Shown here piece after piece: positions 24,560 through 32,018 of a stretch of 46,654 bases of DNA. The position numbers and the translations under genes were made by a program. Each line of letters begins with the position of its first letter. Within the stretch, counting starts at the first letter, position 1. The notes beneath the pieces were generated by a model. The model saw only the letters and a list, made by a program, of their open reading frames with translations, ran no database searches and was not told where the DNA came from. The stretch spans positions 1 to 46,654 of the forward strand of contig JBEKGC010000006.1 of assembly GCA_050013055.1 (NCBI GenBank). Direction: 5' to 3'. This stretch comes from Palsa-504 sp050013055. GTDB lineage: Bacteria; Actinomycetota; Actinomycetes; Streptosporangiales; Streptosporangiaceae.

Positions 24560-25422
24560 CGCGTCACCGGGCCGCGCACGGTGGCCTTGACGCCGGTGTT
24601 ACCCCGGTTCACGCCGACGAGGCCGATACTGCGGGGATCGGTGCCGAGAAACTCGCCAAGCCGCGGGCCTGCCGCCTCGAGGCCGCCGTCGACGGCGAGG
24701 TACTGACCGGTCACGAACGCAGACTCGGGGCTGCAGAGGAAGTAGATGGCGCTGGCCAGGTGCTCCGGGCGGCCGACGAAGGGCAGCGGCTGCACTCGCG
24801 CGATCTCCGAGCCCTCGAAAGTCTGGGACACGGACGGATTGAGCGGTGTGGCGATCGCGCCCGGGCAGACGCAATTGACGCGGATGCGGTCTGGGCCGAG
24901 TTCGGTGGCGAACACCCGGCTCATGTGGAGCACGCTGGCCTTGGCCGCCGAGTACGCCTGCAGTCCCGCGTCGCCGGTCAGCGCGGCCAGCGACGCGACA
25001 TTGACGATCGACCCACCGCCACCCTGGGCCCGCATGACTCGGGCAGCGTGCTTGATGCCGAGGAACACCCCGCGGCTGAGCACGGCGAAGGTGAAGTCCC
25101 AGTCCTCGACCGGGATGTCAGTCACGGGGCCGAACGCGCCGCCGATCCCGGCGTTGTTGACGAGGCAGTCGAGGCGCCCGGTCCAACTGGTCGCGGTCTC
25201 GACCATGGCTTGGACGTCGGCCTCCGCGGACACGTCGACGGACTGGAACGCGAGCCGGCCGTCGGCGGCAGCGCGCTCGTGCTCGGCCAGCAGCGCGTCG
25301 CCGGCGGCGGCGTTCATATCGGCGGCGACCACCGACCAGCCCCGGTCCAGGAACAGCTCGACCGTGGCCCGGCCGATGCCGCTGGCTCCGCCGGTGACGA
25401 CTGCGACCTGTGGCGCGGTCAT
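24556..25422 (-). CDS. Short-chain dehydrogenase/reductase
   Basis: Classical SDR, 288 residues: cofactor motif TGGASGIG, LVNNAGIGG, catalytic Ser in NVASLAAL and YSAAK. After the usual end (TGQYLAVDGG) it has an extension of about 40 residues not seen in standard members. ATG 25422 overlaps the upstream crotonase stop by ATGA and its own stop overlaps the next crotonase, so the three genes are tightly coupled. Context suggests a hydroxyacyl-CoA or cyclic alcohol dehydrogenase. Confidence 0.9.
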   Translation of the reverse strand: MTAPQVAVVTGGASGIGRATVELFLDRGWSVVAADMNAAAGDALLAEHERAAADGRLAFQSVDVSAEADVQAMVETATSWTGRLDCLVNNAGIGGAFGPVTDIPVEDWDFTFAVLSRGVFLGIKHAARVMRAQGGGGSIVNVASLAALTGDAGLQAYSAAKASVLHMSRVFATELGPDRIRVNCVCPGAIATPLNPSVSQTFEGSEIARVQPLPFVGRPEHLASAIYFLCSPESAFVTGQYLAVDGGLEAAGPRLGEFLGTDPRSIGLVGVNRGNTGVKATVRGPVTR

Positions 25423-26189
25423 GCCGGCTTGGTGAAGAAGGCGCGGACCCGGTCCTGGACCTCGGGCTCGGAGTACAGCGAACGCATGGTGTCCTCGTAA
25501 TCGACGGGCAGCTCGTAGCTGCGGAACATCCGCTTATAGTCCGCGACGATGCGCGGCCCGTTCGCCCGGAACTGGCCCAGCAGCTGCTCGGCCCGCTCGG
25601 TGAGCCGCTCAGCCGCGACCACCTCGAAGACTAGGCCGGCGGACTGGGCGTAGGCCGCGTCGATCAGCTCGCCGGAGAACAGGAGGTACTTCAGCAGCGA
25701 AAGCGGGACGTGGCCGAACAGCGCGGGCGGCACCAGCCCGTCCATCAACCCGACCTTCGTCTCGGGCGTGCCGAAGCGCGACGCCGGCGACGCGAGCACG
25801 AAGTCGCACGAGATCGCGGTGGCGAAGCCGCCACCGCAGCAGATGCCGTTCACGACGGCGATCGTCGGCTTGCGGCAGGCCCGGATCGCCTCGAAGGGCA
25901 GGCTGTCGCGGAACTTCCAGAGGTCCCAGTCAGCTGCGCCGTCGGCGCCGAGGTAACCCATCATCTCCTTGAGATCGCCGCCCACGGCGAAGTTCACCGA
26001 TGCCGAGTCGATGATGATCCCGGCCACGCCCGGGTCGACGTCGGCCTCGCGGATCGCCGAGCGCAACTCCGCGTAGAACTCGGAGCTGAACGCGTTGCGG
26101 CCGCCTGGCCGGTCGAGGGTGATGGCCGCGATGCCATCATGCACGTTGATGCGCAGGTTTTTGTAAATAGTTGCCGACATGGCCGCCAT
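25419..26189 (-). CDS. Enoyl-CoA hydratase/isomerase (crotonase family)
   Basis: Crotonase-fold enzyme, 256 residues; a second ATG at 26180 (MSATIYKN) is also possible. Oxyanion-hole segments AVGGDLKEMM and NGICCGGGFA are clear. The first hydratase glutamate is replaced (GGGFATAISCD) and the second is kept (FGTPETKVG), the same pattern as the crotonase at 23795, so the two may do related single-acid chemistry. First gene of a three-gene unit reading away from the divergent acyl-CoA dehydrogenase; site B lies in the shared gap. Confidence 0.88.
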   Translation of the reverse strand: MAAMSATIYKNLRINVHDGIAAITLDRPGGRNAFSSEFYAELRSAIREADVDPGVAGIIIDSASVNFAVGGDLKEMMGYLGADGAADWDLWKFRDSLPFEAIRACRKPTIAVVNGICCGGGFATAISCDFVLASPASRFGTPETKVGLMDGLVPPALFGHVPLSLLKYLLFSGELIDAAYAQSAGLVFEVVAAERLTERAEQLLGQFRANGPRIVADYKRMFRSYELPVDYEDTMRSLYSEPEVQDRVRAFFTKPA

Positions 26190-26238
26190 TGAATCACTTG
26201 TCGCCGAACGGGTGACGCAAGTCGCCTCACCGCTGGAT

Positions 26239-26267
26239 TTGACTATACCCTAAGATGGCGTCAAGAT
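26239..26267 (+). promoter_or_regulatory. Possible promoter of the acyl-CoA dehydrogenase/atuA unit
   Basis: TTGACT (26239-26244), 17 bases, CAAGAT (26262-26267). The -10 is weak and lies inside the left arm of operator site B, which would allow direct repression. Confidence 0.4.
26242..26264 (-). promoter_or_regulatory. Promoter block of the crotonase unit
   Basis: On the minus strand TTGACGCCA is followed by TATAGT (26247-26242), with 11 bases between TTGACG and TATAGT. The same block with the same spacing occurs at the ABC-transporter operon (39096-39118), so the element is probably functional even though an 11-base spacer is not canonical. Confidence 0.5.
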
Positions 26268-26281
26268 TGGAGTCAATCTTG
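26262..26281. promoter_or_regulatory. Island operator, site B (perfect palindrome)
   Basis: CAAGATTG-GAGT-CAATCTTG, perfect 8-bp arms, in the divergent gap between the crotonase unit (minus) and the acyl-CoA dehydrogenase/atuA unit (plus). One bound dimer could control both directions. It is the best match to the shared consensus. Confidence 0.8.
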
Positions 26282-26376
26282 TAGACACGCTTCACTGCAG
26301 TCGGGCCGCCCTGATGGCTCGGCCTCAGCAGATTTTCCTCGCCCGCCACGTCGGCGAACCGAAGGCCGGAGATAAC

Positions 26377-27570
26377 ATGGCACAGAGCTCACCCAGCAAG
26401 CAGTTTCCGCATTTGTCGCGCGACGTTGAACTGCGCGACGCCATCCGCCGGTTGTGCCTCAAGTTCGACCTGGCTTACTGGGACCGCAGCGACGCCGAGC
26501 ACGAGTTTCCCGAGGAATTTTTCCAGGCCTTCGCCGCGTCCAGCTTTCTCGGGACGCTCATCCCGGAGGAGTACGGAGGTGGCGGCGGCACGACATCGGA
26601 CATGGTCGCCATCCTGGAGGAGGTCGCCGCCAGCGGCGGCGGCCTGAACGCCTCCAGTAGCGTGCACACGCCGCTGCTGTGCGTCCCGGCGATCCTGGCG
26701 TTCGGGACCGAGGACCAGCGTCGCGAGCTGCTGCCGCGCATCGCTGCCGGCACGCTGTACACGACCTTCGGAGTCACCGAGCCCGACGCCGGGACTGATA
26801 CGACCAAGATCAGTACCCGGGCCGAGGACGACGGCACGTGCTGGCGCATCAGCGGCGCCAAGGTGTGGAACACCGGGGCCCTCCGCGGTGACAAGGTCCT
26901 GCTCCTGGCGCGCACCTCGACTCCGGCCGCCGGCGAGCGGAAAGGGCTGGGCCTCACGCTGTTCATGGCGGACCTGGCCTCGGACGGCGTGGACATCCGG
27001 CCGATCCCGAAGATCGGCCGCAACTCGGTCGTGTCGTGCGAAGTGTTCTTCCGGGACGTCGCGGTGCCCTATGACAGCGTCCTCGGCACCGTCGGCCAAG
27101 GCTTCTACCACCTGCTGCACAGTCTCAACAGCGAACGGTTGTTCGTCGCCGCCGAGTCGATCGGGCTCGGTCGGTGGGCGTTGGGGGCGGCCACTCAGTA
27201 CAGCCTGGACCGCGAGGTGTTCGGTCGGCCGATCGGCCAGAACCAGGCGGTGCAGCATCCGCTGGCCAAGAGCTACCTCGGCCTGCTCGCCGCGGCCGAG
27301 GTCCTGACCCGTGCCGTCAGCGAGTACGAGACGCGCGGGCCCGAGCTGGTGGGCGCGCTGGCTAACGCGGCGAAGTACCTGTGCAGCGAGGCCTCCTGCG
27401 ACACGACCGATGCCGCGATGCAGGTCTTCGGCGGCTACTCCTACGCCCGCGAGTACCACATCGGACGGATGTGGATCGAGTCCCGGCTGCCGCGGGTCGC
27501 CCCGGTAAACAACCAGATGATCCTCAACTACATCGCCGAGCGCACGCTCGGGCTGCCACGGAGCTACTGA
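26377..27570 (+). CDS. Acyl-CoA dehydrogenase with isovaleryl-type catalytic Glu
   Basis: FAD-dependent dehydrogenase, 397 residues from ATG 26377 (GGAG five bases upstream); an in-frame ATG 63 bases earlier is unlikely. FGVTEPDAGTD and ISGAKVWNTGA mark the FAD domain. The usual catalytic IYEGT near the C-terminus is replaced by APVNNQM. Instead Glu253 lies in helix G (LNSERLFVA), where isovaleryl-CoA and long-chain enzymes carry their base (LDLERLVLA in isovaleryl-CoA dehydrogenase). This points to a branched or bulky acyl-CoA substrate such as a terpenoid acid. The next gene starts 1 base after its stop. Confidence 0.9.
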   Translation: MAQSSPSKQFPHLSRDVELRDAIRRLCLKFDLAYWDRSDAEHEFPEEFFQAFAASSFLGTLIPEEYGGGGGTTSDMVAILEEVAASGGGLNASSSVHTPLLCVPAILAFGTEDQRRELLPRIAAGTLYTTFGVTEPDAGTDTTKISTRAEDDGTCWRISGAKVWNTGALRGDKVLLLARTSTPAAGERKGLGLTLFMADLASDGVDIRPIPKIGRNSVVSCEVFFRDVAVPYDSVLGTVGQGFYHLLHSLNSERLFVAAESIGLGRWALGAATQYSLDREVFGRPIGQNQAVQHPLAKSYLGLLAAAEVLTRAVSEYETRGPELVGALANAAKYLCSEASCDTTDAAMQVFGGYSYAREYHIGRMWIESRLPRVAPVNNQMILNYIAERTLGLPRSY

Positions 27571-27571
27571 G

Positions 27572-29329
27572 ATGCCGTCGAGCTCTGCGTTGCGCATCGG
27601 CCAATTTACCGGATGGCACGGCGACCGCGGGGATGGGATGGCCGAGCTGATCGAGGCCGGCGTCGACGTCCTCACCGGGGACTACCTGGCTGAACTGACC
27701 ATGTTGGTGCTGCAGAAGAACCGGCAGCGCGGCGGAAAGGGCTACGTCGAGGCCTTCCTCGAGGTTCTCGGCCGGCACCTCGAAGAGATCGCCCGCCGCG
27801 GGATCAAGGTCGTGACTAACGCGGGGGGCTTGGACGCTCCCGGCCTGGCCGACGCCGTCCGCGCGCTCTGCGCCGAGCGAGGCGTCGAACTGACCGTTGC
27901 CGCCGTCGTGGGCGACGACCTGACCGAGACCGTCCTGGGCGATAGCGGACTGGACCTGGTGAACATTGACACAGGCCAGTCCCTGAAGCTCGCGGAGCAC
28001 CGCGTCCTGACGGCCAACGCCTATCTGGGCGCCTGGCCGATCGTGCGGGCCCTCGATCTCGGTGCCGACATCGTCATCTGCCCGCGGATGACCGACGCGT
28101 CGCTGCTCGTTGGCCCAGCGGCCTGGCAGTTCGGCTGGACGCCCGCCGACCTGGACCAGCTGGCCGGCGCGGTTGTCGCGGGCCATGTCATCGAGTGCGG
28201 GGCCCAGGCCACCGGCGGCAATTTCTCGTTCTTCACCGAGTATCCCGACCTCGGTCTCCCCGGCATGCCCATCGCTGAACTCGGACCGGACGGCTCCGCC
28301 ATCGTGACCAAGAACCCGGCGAGCGGTGGCGTCGTCACCAAGGACACCGTGACTGCCCAGCTCTTCTACGAGATCGGCGGCCACCACTACCTCAACCCGG
28401 ACGTCGTGGTCGACCTGACCTCGGTGCACCTTGAGGACCTCTCCGGCGACCGGGTCCGCATCCACGGCACCCGCGGCCTGGCGCCGACCAGCACGGTCAA
28501 GCTGTCGCTGACCTTCGAGGGTGGCTACCGCAACTCGATGACGATCGGGCTGACCGGCGGCAACCTCGAGGCCAAACGGGCCTGGATCCAGCGGCAGGTC
28601 GAGGCCGAGATCGGGCCGCCTTCCTCGTTCGACGAATGCCGTTGGTCGCAGATCGGGCCAGCCGACCCGCACGGCTCGTTCGAAGCGGCCACCGCGTGGC
28701 TGGTCTTGACGGTCCGCGACCGGGACCGCGAGCGGGTGGCCCGGGCGGCATTCGCCGGACGCGTCGTGGCGATCGCGACGTCCAGCGTGCCGGGGTTCTA
28801 CCTCACCACCCCGCCACAGCGGGCGAGGTCGTTCGGCGTCCAGTGGCCCACGCTCGTCGACAAGGAGTCGGTCGCAGCCCAGGTGCTCATGCCGACCGGC
28901 CTCCCGATCGACGTCGCCTGGCCGTCCGGGTACAGCCACGAGCCGACCCCGCCCGTGCCGACGCCAGCGGCCCTGCCCTGGCCGAGCGACGACGACCGGA
29001 TCACCGTGCCGCTTGGCTCGGTGGTGGGCACCCGGTCGGGCGACAAAGCCGGGTCGGCGAATATCGGGGCGTGGGCCCGAGACGAGCGCACCTTCGGCTG
29101 GTTGGCCCAGTTCCTGACCGTCGAGCGGCTGCGCGAGCTGATACCCGAACTGGCCGACCTCAGGGTCGTTCGCTACGCCTTCCCGAACCTGCTCGGGCTC
29201 AACTTCGTCGTGTTCGGCTACCTGGGCGATGGCGTCGCCGCGTGCACCCGCATCGACCCGCAAGGCAAGGGGCTGGGCGAGTACCTGGGCAGTCGCCTAG
29301 TACCGCTGCCCGCGAGCCTGGCGCCCTAA
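27572..29329 (+). CDS. AtuA-like protein (DUF1446) with fused C-terminal AtuA-associated domain
   Basis: Member of the acyclic terpene utilisation AtuA family, whose biochemical role is unresolved. The 585-residue product has the DUF1446 domain (about 1-450: GQFTGWHGDRGDGM, TNAGGLDAPGLAD, ICPRMTDASLLVGP, GAQATGGNFS). A separate C-terminal domain follows from about 475 (VPLGSVVGTRSGDKAGSANI), which in Pseudomonas-type systems is often a separate small protein. Translation is coupled to the acyl-CoA dehydrogenase. The biotin-dependent geranyl-CoA carboxylase genes (atuC/atuF) that accompany atuA in Pseudomonas are absent here. Confidence 0.85.
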   Translation: MPSSSALRIGQFTGWHGDRGDGMAELIEAGVDVLTGDYLAELTMLVLQKNRQRGGKGYVEAFLEVLGRHLEEIARRGIKVVTNAGGLDAPGLADAVRALCAERGVELTVAAVVGDDLTETVLGDSGLDLVNIDTGQSLKLAEHRVLTANAYLGAWPIVRALDLGADIVICPRMTDASLLVGPAAWQFGWTPADLDQLAGAVVAGHVIECGAQATGGNFSFFTEYPDLGLPGMPIAELGPDGSAIVTKNPASGGVVTKDTVTAQLFYEIGGHHYLNPDVVVDLTSVHLEDLSGDRVRIHGTRGLAPTSTVKLSLTFEGGYRNSMTIGLTGGNLEAKRAWIQRQVEAEIGPPSSFDECRWSQIGPADPHGSFEAATAWLVLTVRDRDRERVARAAFAGRVVAIATSSVPGFYLTTPPQRARSFGVQWPTLVDKESVAAQVLMPTGLPIDVAWPSGYSHEPTPPVPTPAALPWPSDDDRITVPLGSVVGTRSGDKAGSANIGAWARDERTFGWLAQFLTVERLRELIPELADLRVVRYAFPNLLGLNFVVFGYLGDGVAACTRIDPQGKGLGEYLGSRLVPLPASLAP

Positions 29330-29344
29330 TCGGCCTGGGTTTCA

Positions 29345-29382
29345 TCATCCGGCTCAGCCCAGGATCGGGCTGAGCCGGATGA
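29345..29382. terminator. Bidirectional terminator hairpin between atuA-like gene and gntR
   Basis: A perfect 16-bp inverted repeat: TCATCCGGCTCAGCCC at 29345-29360 pairs with 29367-29382 around the 6-base loop AGGATC. It lies 15 bases after the atuA-like stop and contains the gntR stop codon and its last codons. There is no T run, as is usual for actinobacterial terminators. Confidence 0.75.
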
Positions 29383-30031
29383 GCGAGCGGTCCCGGTGCG
29401 TGCGGCACAGCTCGACGAGCCTGGCGTTGTCTTGCATGGCGAGCGCGTCGATGATGTCGTCGTGATCGGAGGCGAGTAGCTCCCAGTTCGTCAGCGCATT
29501 GATCGACAGCGACTGGTAGGCCGTCGTCATCCGACGGATATGCCGCAGCTCAGCCTGAAGGACGTGCAAGTCGGAACTGGCGAACACCAGGTCGTGGAAT
29601 TGCCTGTTCAGGCCAATGACGGTCTGAAGATCGTCGTCTCCGTGGCGGATGCGCTCATTGATGGCACGCATCGTCTCGAGCGTCTCGGACGGCACGGCGG
29701 CCAGGCCCGACAGCATCTCGGATTCGAGCAGGTCGCGGATCAGGTAAACCTGGCGCATCTCTTCCACGGTGAAGCGGGTGACGAAATAACCGCGGTTGCG
29801 CTCGTAGCGCACGATACCCTCAGATGCAAGGATCTGCAGCGCCTCGCGAATGGGCCCGCGGCTGATGCCGACCAGCGCAGAGAGGTCTTCCTGCCGGACC
29901 TGCTCGCCGGGAAGCAGATGGCGCCGCAACACCATGCTGCGGATCTCGGCGGCAGCGCGCGCGACCAGGCTGCCACGGCCAGCCGCATCCTCGTCGATCT
30001 CGGCGGCAAGATTGGAGACAATTTCGTTCAC
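29354..30031 (-). CDS. GntR family regulator, FadR/FCD type; likely regulator of the island
   Basis: A 225-residue repressor with an N-terminal winged helix (MVLRRHLLPGEQVRQEDL, ALVGISRGPIREALQILA) and an all-helical FCD ligand domain (LIRDLLESEMLSGLA ... NRQFHDLVFASS ... SDHDDIIDALAMQD) that normally binds a metal and an organic acid. The GTG at 30031 has no ribosome site, and TACGCT lies 6 bases upstream, which suggests a leaderless transcript. Operator-like site C covers codons 2-8, so it probably represses itself. FCD regulators bind short palindromes of the TTG/CAA kind, and ATTG-N4-CAAT sites lie at all four promoters of the island. Confidence 0.9.
   Translation of the reverse strand: MNEIVSNLAAEIDEDAAGRGSLVARAAAEIRSMVLRRHLLPGEQVRQEDLSALVGISRGPIREALQILASEGIVRYERNRGYFVTRFTVEEMRQVYLIRDLLESEMLSGLAAVPSETLETMRAINERIRHGDDDLQTVIGLNRQFHDLVFASSDLHVLQAELRHIRRMTTAYQSLSINALTNWELLASDHDDIIDALAMQDNARLVELCRTHRDRSLIRLSPILG
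30007..30026. promoter_or_regulatory. Island operator, site C (at gntR start)
   Basis: CAAGATTG-GAGA-CAATTTCG, two mismatches between arms, within the first codons of gntR. If the transcript is leaderless the site begins at about +5, fitting autorepression. It is partly constrained by coding, so it is weaker evidence than sites A, B and D. Confidence 0.6.
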
Positions 30032-30085
30032 TACACTAGCGTATCCCAGGTATCCGGACGCCGCGAGCCGTGAGGTTAATCGCGC

Positions 30086-31222
30086 TCAGAAAATGCGGCG
30101 GAGGGCATCACGGCGCTGATCGAGCCCGAGCCCGGCGAATACGGCGACGCCGTTCTCGGTGACGACCGCATCCACGATCCTCGCGTCAAGGGACGGGTCG
30201 TCCACGCGGTCGACGAGTCTCGACCGGCCCGTCGCGTCGCGACTGGGCAGGGCCACAACCGACAGACCGCCCCTGCTGTCGTGCGCGCCGCGCGCGAAGT
30301 CCGGAGCACCGCCGCGGCCGGAGACCACGCGCGAGCCGATGCATTCGGAGTTGACGTTGCCGGCCACGTCGACGTCGAGCGCGCCGAGCACGCATACGAA
30401 CCGATCCTGCTGCGACAGCCAGACGGGGTCGTGGATCGTGGTCGACGAGGATAGCTCGACTCGGTCTTCGCCCGCTGACCAGTCGAGCAGGGACCGCGGC
30501 CCGACCACCGACATTGACCGGATTGGCCGGCCGGCCAGCGCGCCGGTCTCGCTCAGCCGGCGAACGGTGTCGGTGACAACGCCGGTGATGATGTCGATGT
30601 CGCCTCGGCCGTCCAAGGCCGCCGCGAGCGCGTCGGGGATGCGCCCGATGCCGAGCGCCAGCTGAGGGTTATCCGGCAGCAGCGACGCGACGTTCGCGGC
30701 GACCGCCTCGTCGACAGCGTCGAACGGTGCGGAGAAGTGGACCGGCGTGTCCGGCAGGCCAGCTTCCGCGCCGACCACGTCATCGGCGTGGCGGACCTGC
30801 GCCGCACCCGAAACCACCGGAAGCCACGACACCTCCTCGACCACCAGGGTGCGCGAGGCCTGCACGGCGAGATCTAGATAGCCGACGATCGCGCCCAGGG
30901 ACCGGCTGCCGTCCTCGTCCGGCGGTGTCGCGCAGGCGATCGTCACGTCAGGCCGGAACGCGCCAGTGGCGAGGTCGCGGCAGATCTCGCTGTAGGTGCG
31001 GCGATGGTAGGTCAGTGGCTGGATGTCACGCAGGCCGCGGCCGGGGACGAAGGTGCCCACCGTGAAATAGACACTTGGCGGCAGCGGCAGCTGCGGTGGC
31101 GTGCGTCGCATGCCGAAGACCAGGTGGACCGGGTCCGTCGGGGTGGGTGGCTGACTGATCAGATAGCGGGACAACGCGGCCTGCGGCTCGCAGGGTCCCT
31201 CGGCGCACAGGACCAGACGCAC
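30086..31222 (-). CDS. CoA-transferase (acetyl-CoA hydrolase/transferase family)
   Basis: Family I CoA-transferase or thioesterase-like enzyme, 378 residues from GTG 31222, which has GGAG ten bases upstream and lies 4 bases after the preceding stop. Longer in-frame extensions run through the neighbouring gene. C-terminal family features are present: the catalytic Glu region NVNSECIG and GRGGAPDFARGAHDSRGG. It is shorter than the usual 430-500 residues, the loss being at the N-terminus. It may move CoA onto or off an acid of the pathway. Last gene of the long operon. Confidence 0.8.
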   Translation of the reverse strand: MRLVLCAEGPCEPQAALSRYLISQPPTPTDPVHLVFGMRRTPPQLPLPPSVYFTVGTFVPGRGLRDIQPLTYHRRTYSEICRDLATGAFRPDVTIACATPPDEDGSRSLGAIVGYLDLAVQASRTLVVEEVSWLPVVSGAAQVRHADDVVGAEAGLPDTPVHFSAPFDAVDEAVAANVASLLPDNPQLALGIGRIPDALAAALDGRGDIDIITGVVTDTVRRLSETGALAGRPIRSMSVVGPRSLLDWSAGEDRVELSSSTTIHDPVWLSQQDRFVCVLGALDVDVAGNVNSECIGSRVVSGRGGAPDFARGAHDSRGGLSVVALPSRDATGRSRLVDRVDDPSLDARIVDAVVTENGVAVFAGLGLDQRRDALRRIF

Positions 31223-31226
31223 AGGG

Positions 31227-32018
31227 TTACTGCTCCGTTGGTTCGGGTTTGTACGGTCCAGGCCAGTCGGCGCCGGACAGCGACGCCACCGCCTCGAGGG
31301 CAAGGCCGGTGGCGAGGTCGGCAGCGATGAGGCGGCGCAGCTGGGAGACGAAGACCAGCCGGGTGTTACGCACGAAGACCGGGTTGCACACGGCAAGGCG
31401 ACGGGCATGGACGAGCGCGCGCGCGAGCAGCGCGTCGGCCTGCAGGATCTCGGAGACAAGCCCGAGCCGTTTCGCCTCGGTGGCGTCGATCTTCTCGCCG
31501 GTCAGCAGAAAGTAGCGTCCGCGGTTGAACCCGAGCAGCAACGGCCAGATGACCTGCACGCCGTCCCCGGGCACGAGCCCGCTGGGAACGTGGGCCGCGT
31601 CCTGGAAGTAGCTCTCCTGCGTGCACAGGACGATGTCGCTGAGCAGGGCCAGCTCGGCGTGCACGTCGACGGGGCCGTTGACCGCGGCGATGACGGGCAC
31701 CTCGATGGCGAGCAGTCTGTCGATGAGACGGTTCCCCTCGAACGAGCCAGTGTCCATCACGGCCGCTGTTGCCGCTCCCCGCGCGATGCCCTCTTCGAAC
31801 TCGGGGATGAGGTCGATGAACCGGTCACCGGAGCCGGTGAGGACCACGACGCGGACGTCGCGATCGGCGGCCACCTCAGCGAACAGCTCGGGCAATTCCC
31901 GGTGCGGCAGGGCGTTCCACCCGAGCGGGCCGCCGCGCGAGTGCAGGCGCAGGACGAGGATGCCATCCTGCTCCCAGGACACATTGACGGTCTTGAAGTG
32001 GTCGTAGTCCCGGCTCAT
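31227..32018 (-). CDS. 6-oxocamphor-hydrolase-like crotonase (beta-diketone C-C hydrolase)
   Basis: Crotonase-fold protein, 263 residues. It resembles 6-oxocamphor hydrolase (OCH) of Rhodococcus rather than hydratases: EVPVIAAVNGPV, LLSDIVL, FQDAAHVPSGLVPGDG and NRGRYFLLTGEKID align as I recall that protein. The OCH catalytic residues His45, His122, His145 and Asp154 correspond to His39, His120, His143 and Asp152 here, and a Glu occupies the later site (GLALEAVAS). OCH cleaves a ring beta-diketone by a retro-Claisen reaction without CoA. The hydratase glutamates are not present. Its start overlaps the ligase stop by 4 bases (ATGA at 32015-32018). The exact substrate is inferred. Confidence 0.82.
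   Translation of the reverse strand: MSRDYDHFKTVNVSWEQDGILVLRLHSRGGPLGWNALPHRELPELFAEVAADRDVRVVVLTGSGDRFIDLIPEFEEGIARGAATAAVMDTGSFEGNRLIDRLLAIEVPVIAAVNGPVDVHAELALLSDIVLCTQESYFQDAAHVPSGLVPGDGVQVIWPLLLGFNRGRYFLLTGEKIDATEAKRLGLVSEILQADALLARALVHARRLAVCNPVFVRNTRLVFVSQLRRLIAADLATGLALEAVASLSGADWPGPYKPEPTEQ

Noticed and set aside
27524..29263. A 579-codon open frame on the minus strand
   Set aside because: Antisense to the AtuA-like gene and without recognisable motifs.
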